Shown piece after piece: positions 54,033 to 61,421 of a stretch of DNA of 64,000 nucleotides. The stretch is taken from contig JANQPT010000040.1 in NCBI GenBank assembly GCA_028285345.1, forward strand, positions 62,001 through 126,000, read 5' to 3'. Made by a program: the position numbers and the translations under genes. The stretch comes from Planctomycetales bacterium (GTDB taxonomy: Bacteria; Planctomycetota; Planctomycetia; Planctomycetales; Planctomycetaceae). Numbering within the stretch: the stretch's first letter is position 1; each line of letters starts with the position of its first letter. The notes beneath the pieces are model-generated. The model was not told the origin of the DNA and did not search any database. It worked only from the letters and a program-made list of their open reading frames with translations.

Positions 54033-56978
54033 ATGATGCTTCGAATCTCACGCTTTTCTTCGATGACCGTCGCGGCGTTTCTCGCCGTCTTGTTCGCCTG
54101 GGCTCCGTTCAGCGGGGGCGCTCTTGGCGACGATTCAGGAACTAAAAAGTCCCCGCGGCCGCGTCAGAAACCGGCATGGATTGACGGATCGGGCAAATCG
54201 CTGCGAATCAGAGTCAGCGGCGAGGTTTTTGAGATGGACGGAGATCCGGCGACTGGATATCAGTTTCAAGCCGCCTTGGAATCGAGTCGTGGCCGACAAG
54301 TTCTCCCTGTGAAGACTGAGGAAAACAGATTCCAGTTTTGGGTGCCAGTCGGAATGACGGGATGGTTTCGACTTCATTTACAGGCAACTTCAGCGGACGG
54401 CGGCCGCGTGGCCAGGGAGACGATCTTATCGTATGAGCTTCACCAAGCGGCGGTTGAGGGGGTCAAACTGACGATGAAGCCGGGGGAGCGGTCCGTCAGC
54501 GTCTCGGTGACCGCAGACGGAACGCCTGTTTCCGGCGCCACTGTGGCGGCGGAATTGTCGGCGGGCTTGCGACTCGAAGCGAAAACGAACGACGACGGCG
54601 TCGCCACGCTGTCTTTGATGAATCACGACAAACTGACGCAACTGACCGCCTGGACCGACGACTTCAAGATTGGCGGCTACTCCTTCTACCGCGATCCTCC
54701 GCGCAACCCACTGGCCAACCAACATACGATCGAACTCGACACGTGCCGTCCACAGCGGATTCGATTGATCAACGAAGCCGACCAATCGCCGGTGCCGAAT
54801 GTCGAGTTCTTACTGACCGTGGGCACAGGGGCGCCGAACTACCAATTCCCGGGCAAGACCCCCACCTGCCGCATGAAAACCGACTCTAAGGGAGAAGCCG
54901 TTTACCGCTGGTTCCCTGATTGGGAACGACACGGCTCCTATGTCTCGTTGAACGATCGACGATGGGTGAAAGCGGCGGATCCACAGACGGTCGACGGCAC
55001 GATGGTCATCCCGCTGAAAAAAAGCCGGTTTCAAGACCGCAAACGTGTGGTCGGCCGAGTCAAGGCCGCCGACGGAAACGTGGCGGGCTTTTTCCTGAGG
55101 ATCGACTCGTTCCAAGGCGAAGAAGAACATTCGATGGACGCGCTTTACGCGTTTACGGATGAGAATGGCCGGTTCGCGGCCGATTGTCTGCCTGGTGCGA
55201 CTTACTGCGTTTACGTCAATGACGCTCGATTCGTCAGTGAGTTGATCGATCTAATTCTTGTCGATCCGCTGAACGAGAGAATCAACTCGCCCGAACTGAC
55301 TGTCGTTAAGGGGCAACCGGTCGAGATCGTTGTGACCTCGGGACCGGACAAAGTTCCGCTTCCCTATCAAGGAATCAATCTCCGCACCGAACACGATTAC
55401 ACGTGGCTTGAAGACGGCAAGAAACGACACGGTACCAACAGCCGTCAGTGGTGGGTCACGACCGACCGATCCGGGCGAGTGCACACGTATGCGCTTCCCG
55501 GAAAAGAAGTTCATGCCTCGCTCTATTCGCCAGAGTGGCGTTCCAAGCAAACGGCACTCGTCAAACCGGAAGGCGTGACCAAAGTCGAGTTTCATCAGCA
55601 GATCGCCGAGAAACGAAGAATCAACGGGCGGTTGCGGCTTGCGAAAAATGTTGAAGCAGATTTGAACGAAGCGGTGGTGGAGATCGGCGCCATCGACGGC
55701 GAAACGAAAGAACGATTAACGGTGACCACGAATCCTCGAGGCGACTTTGAGTTCGAATCCAAAGCGACGCGGATCGGGATTTACGCCCGCACACGCAACG
55801 CAAAAGCGGCTGCGGTCCTGATCGTGGACCGCCTGGAGGAGCCGATCGCCGTTACTCTCAACGCCACCGGCGAATTTCACGGCCAGCTGCTTGGCGAGCA
55901 AAATCGGCCCTTGGCAGGCCACTCAGTGCGGGCGGAGTTACGCGTCTCAGGTGAACGCGACTATTCCAAGCCATTCTCAACCAGTTTTGCAGCCGCGACG
56001 TTCGAAACGAAAACGGACAGCGACGGAAACTATTCACTGAACGGGCTGCCGCGTGAGACGGTTATGCGCCTTGTCGCCGCTTCGCTCGACGGGGCGGGTG
56101 GCGACCGCTATCTGGACGAATTCTATCTCACCCCCGGCGAATCACGCCCCCGCGCTGTCAGCCGGTTGTGGAGTCCGGAACGAAAAGTCACCTTTCACGA
56201 GCGTTATGAAAGAACTGTGCGCGATTGCCGTTTGTCGCATTTCCACCCCCTGGTCATCCTGTTTCGCCCGTCGGAGGATACGGAACAATTCATCAATACC
56301 AATCTGATGAGCGGCGCTAAGACCAAGGAAATCTATACGTTCATGCAACTGAAGCTACCTCTGGAGGAGGACCCTGAAGATTCCGAGATCGCTCAATTTG
56401 TGCAATCCCGAAATTGGCCGGCGCCCGATCAGGGGCAAGTCTTCGTCTGTGCCCTCGGCGACACGGGTGAGGAGCTTGGACGAATCGTGTTGGATGCGAC
56501 AGATTCCGACAGTGCCCAGGTGGCGGCAGAGTTCATTCGCAAACATGCGACTCCACAGCTCGATGCGAAAAAGAAATGGGACAAGGCATTTGCAGCGGCC
56601 AAACGAACTGGCCGCAAAGTTTGGGTGCGGATCAGCCAACGGTATTGCGGCCCCTGTTTTCGCTTGACCCGCTGGCTTGACGATCAGAAACAGCTCCTCG
56701 AAAAGGATTATGTATTCCTCAAAATCGACGACGTGCGGGACTTGCACGGCCGAGAAGTTGCGGAACGGCTGACTGCCGGTGAAAACTTTGGCGTGCCGTT
56801 TCATGCGATTTTTGATGCAGACGGCAAGATGCTGATCACGAGCGAGTCGGTGTTGGGCAACATCGGCTCCCCCAGTGGTTACGAGGGAAAGAAGCATTTG
56901 CGAAAAATGTTGACCGAGACGCGAGGCCAGTTGTCTGACAAGCAGGTTGATGAAATCTTGTCGAGTTTGGATGACTGA
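54033..56978 (+). CDS. Large secreted protein with carboxypeptidase-regulatory-like repeats and a C-terminal thioredoxin domain
   Basis: 981 residues. Signal peptide (to about SGGALGDDS). Several beta-sandwich modules follow (VKLTMKPGERSVSVSVTADG, PVPNVEFLLTVGTG, LLGEQNRPLAGHSVRAEL, with TDSDGNYSLNGLP the classic carboxypeptidase-regulatory repeat). At the C-terminus sits a thioredoxin-like domain with CGPC at residues 872-875, FGVPFHAIFDADGK providing the cis-proline. A redox-active domain attached to an extracellular beta scaffold is unusual. AAAGG eight bases before the ATG at 54033. Confidence 0.8.
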   Translation: MMLRISRFSSMTVAAFLAVLFAWAPFSGGALGDDSGTKKSPRPRQKPAWIDGSGKSLRIRVSGEVFEMDGDPATGYQFQAALESSRGRQVLPVKTEENRFQFWVPVGMTGWFRLHLQATSADGGRVARETILSYELHQAAVEGVKLTMKPGERSVSVSVTADGTPVSGATVAAELSAGLRLEAKTNDDGVATLSLMNHDKLTQLTAWTDDFKIGGYSFYRDPPRNPLANQHTIELDTCRPQRIRLINEADQSPVPNVEFLLTVGTGAPNYQFPGKTPTCRMKTDSKGEAVYRWFPDWERHGSYVSLNDRRWVKAADPQTVDGTMVIPLKKSRFQDRKRVVGRVKAADGNVAGFFLRIDSFQGEEEHSMDALYAFTDENGRFAADCLPGATYCVYVNDARFVSELIDLILVDPLNERINSPELTVVKGQPVEIVVTSGPDKVPLPYQGINLRTEHDYTWLEDGKKRHGTNSRQWWVTTDRSGRVHTYALPGKEVHASLYSPEWRSKQTALVKPEGVTKVEFHQQIAEKRRINGRLRLAKNVEADLNEAVVEIGAIDGETKERLTVTTNPRGDFEFESKATRIGIYARTRNAKAAAVLIVDRLEEPIAVTLNATGEFHGQLLGEQNRPLAGHSVRAELRVSGERDYSKPFSTSFAAATFETKTDSDGNYSLNGLPRETVMRLVAASLDGAGGDRYLDEFYLTPGESRPRAVSRLWSPERKVTFHERYERTVRDCRLSHFHPLVILFRPSEDTEQFINTNLMSGAKTKEIYTFMQLKLPLEEDPEDSEIAQFVQSRNWPAPDQGQVFVCALGDTGEELGRIVLDATDSDSAQVAAEFIRKHATPQLDAKKKWDKAFAAAKRTGRKVWVRISQRYCGPCFRLTRWLDDQKQLLEKDYVFLKIDDVRDLHGREVAERLTAGENFGVPFHAIFDADGKMLITSESVLGNIGSPSGYEGKKHLRKMLTETRGQLSDKQVDEILSSLDD

Positions 56979-57437
56979 TCACAGTTCGCCGATCGCGGCC
57001 ACGCTGCAAAAAAAACTAGCGAAAGAAATCTGCCGCAGATTAACACTGATGATACACGGATTTACAGAATCCCAAGCCGACCGCTTGCGGTAGCGAGCGA
57101 CCTGCTTCTCCAAAACACGCAGGGTGCCCGGGGTCAGAGGCGTTAGCCGTAGCCTCCAGATGATCGGCGTTCCTTATGGCTCACATGGACCGATCGGCAA
57201 TTACATAGGTATGCCGAGCACCTGCGGGCGGGGCTAGCGCTCCGACCGCAGCCACCCGCTGCCGCCAATGACAGCATGAATGCAGTTCTAATTCTCATAT
57301 TGGTCTTCTCTCTGTCAGGAACCGACACGCTACTGATTCGATCATTGTCGCTCTTCCCGCCACAAACCAGAGGCTCAATCACCCGCTTGTTGCCTTCGGA
57401 GACACTAAGTGCACTCGCTTGGCGAGTGAGACTCGGT
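56979..57437. other. Intergenic region with palindrome near the CDF gene end
   Basis: No gene recognised. A seven-base hairpin CACTCGC / GCGAGTG (57412-57428, loop TTG) lies ten bases after the CDF stop on the minus strand. GCGTTAGCCGTAGCC near 57145 looks like another repeat remnant. Confidence 0.5.
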
Positions 57438-58400
57438 TTAGGTTACGCCTCCCGCACCCCCATCGGAGAGTGGCGCTCCCCATTGGCGGTCGGCGGTAAA
57501 TAGGACATCGACAATCGTCGCCATATGGTCCTCGCACAGTTTTGCGGACATTCGCTCGCGAATCTCATCCAGCCGTTGGAGCCCCTGAACTTGGAAGTCG
57601 TCCGGCAAAACGACATGGACCAGCACCATCCGCTGGCGGCCCGGCTGAATGACGCGGATGAAGCGTTCGATGAGCGGGAGTCCACCCAACACGGTATCGA
57701 CGGCTTGGGCGACCTGCCGCACGACGTCTTCTGTCGGAGCGCGGTTCAACAACGCCATCATCGCGTTCCAGGACATTCGCACAGGGACGACGATCGAAAT
57801 CAATATCACGGAGAGGACGACAGCCGGATCGACATAGGGCACGACCTGGTTCAAACCCAGTGCTTCAAACAAAAAAATTGCTGCAAAGGCGAGCAGGACG
57901 CATGACGAAATTGCAGCGTTGACAATCCAGTTCTCGCCATCGGCCTGGACAAGCGGGCTGCCGGTGGTTTTGCCCCCGCGATAGGTAAGCGCGGCGATCA
58001 CCCAGCAGGCCACCGACGCCATCACGCCGTAGGCGACTGCCGTCCCGGCAACGATGGCTCGTCCGCCGGTGAACAGCGCTTGGAGTGCTCCGACCAAGGC
58101 CATGATCGAGACACCCAGGACCAGCATGCCCTTCATCCCGTTGACCAACGGCTCAAAAAATGCGTAGCCGTGCGGAAACCTTTCGTCATCTCCGCCTGCC
58201 ACAAGCGAGGCCACTTTGATAGTGAATAGACCCGTGCCGAAGTAAGTCAGATTAAACAGGCCGTCCAGCAGGATCGCCTGAGATCCGCTCATCATCGCAA
58301 ATACCACTCCGACACCTCCCACGAGTACGTTGCCGAACGCGGAAATCTGCAGGTATTTCTTTTCTTCCGTTGATGATTGCATGGGTTCTTGATCCACCAT
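57438..58400 (-). CDS. Cation diffusion facilitator (CDF) transporter
   Basis: 320 residues, six hydrophobic helices. SGSQAILLDGLFNLTYFG in helix 2 carries the metal-site aspartate, and DERFPHGYAFFEPL is the family's conserved loop after helix 3. Helix 5 VVPYVDPAVVLSVILI holds the second-site aspartate. A cytosolic C-terminal ferredoxin-like domain (about 215-310) follows. Exports divalent metals such as Zn, Fe or Mn; the exact metal is not evident. Divergent from trpB. Confidence 0.88.
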   Translation of the reverse strand: MVDQEPMQSSTEEKKYLQISAFGNVLVGGVGVVFAMMSGSQAILLDGLFNLTYFGTGLFTIKVASLVAGGDDERFPHGYAFFEPLVNGMKGMLVLGVSIMALVGALQALFTGGRAIVAGTAVAYGVMASVACWVIAALTYRGGKTTGSPLVQADGENWIVNAAISSCVLLAFAAIFLFEALGLNQVVPYVDPAVVLSVILISIVVPVRMSWNAMMALLNRAPTEDVVRQVAQAVDTVLGGLPLIERFIRVIQPGRQRMVLVHVVLPDDFQVQGLQRLDEIRERMSAKLCEDHMATIVDVLFTADRQWGAPLSDGGAGGVT

Positions 58401-58616
58401 GATTTGCCACGTTGCACATGTAACGAAAATTCACTTGTTTGCTGTGTTCTCTGCCGCACATTTGCCTGTCCGGTTCGAACAACTGCCACAATACGGAGGC
58501 GGCGGATGGCGACACAAAAAACAGTTTGCTACAGTAGGGTTTGGCCCCTATAAACAAGAGCAAGTTGCGCTCTCGTTCTATGGCAAATACTGCAAATTCT
58601 CCCTGAAAGCAACCAG

Positions 58617-59831
58617 ATGACCTCCGTAACGACCGCGACTGCCGACGTTCCCGATGCCACGGGGCGGTTTGGTGAGTTCGGGCGGCGATTCGTTCCAGAA
58701 ACGCTGATGCAGGCCCTTGAGGAGCTTGAACAAGAATACGCCCGGGCCCGCGAAGACGCGACATTCCAATCGGAACTGGACGCGCTGCTCAAACACTTCG
58801 TCGGGCGGCCCAACCCGCTCTATTTTGCCCGCAGGCTGACCGACCATTGCGGCGGGGCCCAAATTTATCTCAAGCGAGAAGACCTCAACCATACCGGGGC
58901 GCACAAGATCAACAATACACTCGGTCAAGTGCTGCTGACTCGGCGCATGGGCAAGGGCCGTGTGATCGCCGAAACTGGGGCGGGACAGCACGGCGTGGCG
59001 ACCGCGACCGCCTGTGCGTTGTTTGGGCTGCCCTGCGTGGTCTACATGGGCGAGGAAGACGTCCGCCGGCAAAAGCTGAACGTTTTCAACATGGAAACCA
59101 TGGGCGCCGAAGTCCGGCCGGTCAGCAGCGGATCGCGAACTCTACGCGACGCAATCAACGAGGCAATGCGGGACTGGATGGCCAGCGTCGCCGACACGCA
59201 TTACATCATCGGCTCGGTCGTCGGCCCGCACCCATTTCCGATGATGGTCCGCGACTTTCAGTCGATCATCGGGCGGGAAACCAAATCTCAAAGTCTCGAA
59301 CAATTCGGCCGGCTTCCGGACGAGGTCATCGCCTGCGTGGGAGGCGGATCGAATTCAGCGGGAATGTTCTATCCCTTTATCGAAGATAAGAACGTCAAGC
59401 TGACCGGCGTCGAGCCGGGTGGTCGCGGGGCGGAACCGGGCGAGCATGCGTCGACGCTCAGTTACGGCGAAAAAGGGGTGTTGCACGGCAGCTACAGCTA
59501 TGTGCTGCAAGACGCCGACGGGCAGACGGAAGACGTGCACTCCATCTCCGCCGGGTTGGACTACCCCGGCGTCGGTCCGGAACATAGTTATTGGAAGGAG
59601 ACGGGCCGCGTTCAATATGGGCCGGTGAGCGACGACGAAGCGCTGGAGGCGTTTGGGACCTTGGCCCGGTTGGAAGGAATTTTGCCGGCGCTGGAAAGCT
59701 CGCATGCCGTTGCGCAGGTGATCAAGACAGCAGCGTCGCGCAGCAGCGATGACGTGATCGTCGTTTGCCTCTCAGGCCGCGGCGACAAGGACGTGTATGA
59801 AGTGGCCCGGCTGCTGGGCAAAGAGCTGTGA
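58617..59831 (+). CDS. trpB: Tryptophan synthase beta subunit
   Basis: 404 residues. PLP-binding lysine Lys97 in [19 protein letters not shown]-like loop [14 protein letters not shown], the glycine-rich phosphate loop [12 protein letters not shown], and [16 protein letters not shown] near the end. Condenses indole with serine to tryptophan. It is followed by trpA after an intergenic stretch that has been enlarged by a REPIN. Confidence 0.96.
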   Translation: MTSVTTATADVPDATGRFGEFGRRFVPETLMQALEELEQEYARAREDATFQSELDALLKHFVGRPNPLYFARRLTDHCGGAQIYLKREDLNHTGAHKINNTLGQVLLTRRMGKGRVIAETGAGQHGVATATACALFGLPCVVYMGEEDVRRQKLNVFNMETMGAEVRPVSSGSRTLRDAINEAMRDWMASVADTHYIIGSVVGPHPFPMMVRDFQSIIGRETKSQSLEQFGRLPDEVIACVGGGSNSAGMFYPFIEDKNVKLTGVEPGGRGAEPGEHASTLSYGEKGVLHGSYSYVLQDADGQTEDVHSISAGLDYPGVGPEHSYWKETGRVQYGPVSDDEALEAFGTLARLEGILPALESSHAVAQVIKTAASRSSDDVIVVCLSGRGDKDVYEVARLLGKEL

Positions 59832-59940
59832 CTGCGAGGAGAGAGGGAAGAGGAGTGAGAGGTGAGAGTGAATGAATGCTCACTTCGCTCTGCTTACTCC
59901 TCGCCGGGACTGGGGGCAGGTGTCTGTCTGTCATCAATGA

Positions 59941-60082
59941 AGGGTTTACTGTTGAGCCGTAGGGTCCGCTGTGCGGACCGGAAATGTGCACTGCGTTAAC
60001 AACGAGAGTTCGTGATTTCCTCCGAGGTCGGAGTCTGTACAACGGTCCGCGCAGCGGACCCTACGAGGGTTTACTGTTGAGC
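59941..60082. repeat. REPIN (59959-60064) flanked by a 17-base direct repeat at the trpA start
   Basis: AGGGTTTACTGTTGAGC occurs at 59941-59957 and again at 60066-60082. Between them is a REPIN: GTAG (59959-59962), stem GGTCCGC, loop TGT, stem GCGGACC; right unit GGTCCGC, loop GCA, GCGGACC, CTAC (60061-60064). The second copy of the direct repeat contains the trpA ribosome binding site (GAGGG) and TTG start. Confidence 0.85.
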
Positions 60083-60877
60083 ACACCGATTAGCCGAACG
60101 TTTGCCGAGTTGAAAGCCGCCGGCAAGATGGCCTTTATGCCGTTTATCACGGCGGGCGATCCCGATTTGGAAACGACAGCGGCGCTGATCCGCGAACTGG
60201 CGTCGCAGGGCGTCGATTTGATTGAAATCGGCTTTCCCTATAGCGACCCGATCGCCGACGGGCCGGTGATTCAAGCCTCCTACACGCGCGCGCTCCAACG
60301 GCAGATCCACGTTAATGACATTTTTGAATGCGTCAAAGGCGTCGTTGAAACGGCGGAGGAAAAACGGCCGAATCTGGTGGCCATGGTCGCCTATGCGATT
60401 GTGCTGCGTGTCGGTGCGGAGAAATTTGTGGCGCAGGCCAAACAAGCGGGGTTTGACGGCTTTATTGTGCCCGACCTACCCGCCGATGAAGCCGACGAGA
60501 TGGCGACGATCGTCAAAGCAGCCAAGCTCGATCTGATTCAACTCATCGCGCCCACTACGACTGCCGAGCGGACGGCGAAAATCTTGGAACTCGCATCCGG
60601 GTTTCTGTATTGCATCAGCGTTGCCGGAACGACCGGAGCGCGAGATGAACTGCCGCCCGCGTTGTACGAGCAGCTAGAGTGGCTCAAGTCGCAGACGGAG
60701 ATTCCGCTGGCGGTCGGGTTTGGAGTCAGCAAAGCGGAGCAGGTCGAACCGCTGCGCGGCCTGGCGGACGGCGTGATCGTCGGTTCGGCAATTGTGCGGT
60801 CCGCTGCCGAGGGGGGAGTTGCCGCCGTGGGAGAACTCGCGGCGGCGATGACGGCCTCTGCGCACGAATTGCCGTGA
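60077..60877 (+). CDS. trpA: Tryptophan synthase alpha subunit
   Basis: 266 residues. Catalytic residues Glu50 ([16 protein letters not shown]) and Asp61 in the same motif, matching Glu49/Asp60 of enteric Trp[15 protein letters not shown] at the start and [27 protein letters not shown] near the end. Cleaves indole-glycerol phosphate and passes indole to TrpB. TTG start at 60077 with GAGGG eight bases before it, within the second direct-repeat copy described at 59941-60082; an earlier ATG at 59984 lies inside the repeat element. Confidence 0.94.
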   Translation: MSTPISRTFAELKAAGKMAFMPFITAGDPDLETTAALIRELASQGVDLIEIGFPYSDPIADGPVIQASYTRALQRQIHVNDIFECVKGVVETAEEKRPNLVAMVAYAIVLRVGAEKFVAQAKQAGFDGFIVPDLPADEADEMATIVKAAKLDLIQLIAPTTTAERTAKILELASGFLYCISVAGTTGARDELPPALYEQLEWLKSQTEIPLAVGFGVSKAEQVEPLRGLADGVIVGSAIVRSAAEGGVAAVGELAAAMTASAHELP

Positions 60878-60939
60878 GATTGCCTCCGGCTAGTAATGCA
60901 GCCGGCCTCTTTTCGACACGAGATTCTAAACAGCCGCTC

Positions 60940-60983
60940 TTGCATTGACGAATTCGTTCGTTATACTTCACGAATTCGTTCGT
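60940..60983 (+). promoter_or_regulatory. Promoter with two operator-like palindromes upstream of the BlaI gene
   Basis: TTGCAT (60940-60945), 16-base spacer and TATACT (60962-60967). ACGAATTCGTTCGT occurs exactly twice, 60948-60961 (inside the spacer) and 60970-60983 (after the -10), 22 bases apart, about two helical turns. The core ACGAATTCGT is a perfect palindrome. Confidence 0.7.
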
Positions 60984-61031
60984 CACTCTAGTGTGTTCGC
61001 TCTCGGCCGAAGCTGATGGAGAAGGAAGCTG

Positions 61032-61421
61032 ATGGCTCGACCGACATCCTCTCAACCGACCGAAGTGGAGCTCCAGATTCTTGGAGTTCTTTGGGAAAAC
61101 GGCCCGTCTACGGTGCGGCAGGTGCATCTTGCTCTGGCGGACCGGAAGGCGACCGGCTATTCGACCACGCTCAAGATGATGCAGGTGATGCTGGAAAAGA
61201 AGCTCCTCCGCCGGGATGAGTCGGTGCGTCCGCAACTCTACCGGGCCGCAAAATCGAAGAAGCAGACGCAGATCCAGATGCTGGACGACCTAGCCCGGCG
61301 GGCATTTCACGGGTCGGCGATGCGGCTCGTGCAGCGGATGGTCTCGTCGGGGCGGCTCTCTGCAGAGGAGCTTGAAGAGATTCATCGATTGGCCCAAACG
61401 CAGGAAGGAGACTCGGAATGA
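61032..61421 (+). CDS. BlaI/MecI/CopY family transcriptional repressor
   Basis: 129 residues. Winged helix: TEVELQILGVLWENGPSTVRQVHLALADRKATGYSTTLKMMQVMLEKKLLRRDES, then a C-terminal dimer region. The LILLxxxWxxGxxTVRxV pattern is diagnostic. Usually inactivated when its partner M56 sensor cleaves it. Here the stop overlaps the ATG of the M56 gene. Probably controls its own promoter through the two palindromes upstream. Confidence 0.92.
   Translation: MARPTSSQPTEVELQILGVLWENGPSTVRQVHLALADRKATGYSTTLKMMQVMLEKKLLRRDESVRPQLYRAAKSKKQTQIQMLDDLARRAFHGSAMRLVQRMVSSGRLSAEELEEIHRLAQTQEGDSE

Noticed and set aside
57143-57382. 79-codon minus-strand frame before the CDF gene end
   Set aside because: Low-complexity translation, no ribosome binding site, region shows repeat remnants.
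59984-60076. Upstream ATG as trpA start
   Set aside because: It lies inside the REPIN and would add 31 residues without family support; the TTG at 60077 gives the correct TrpA N-terminus.
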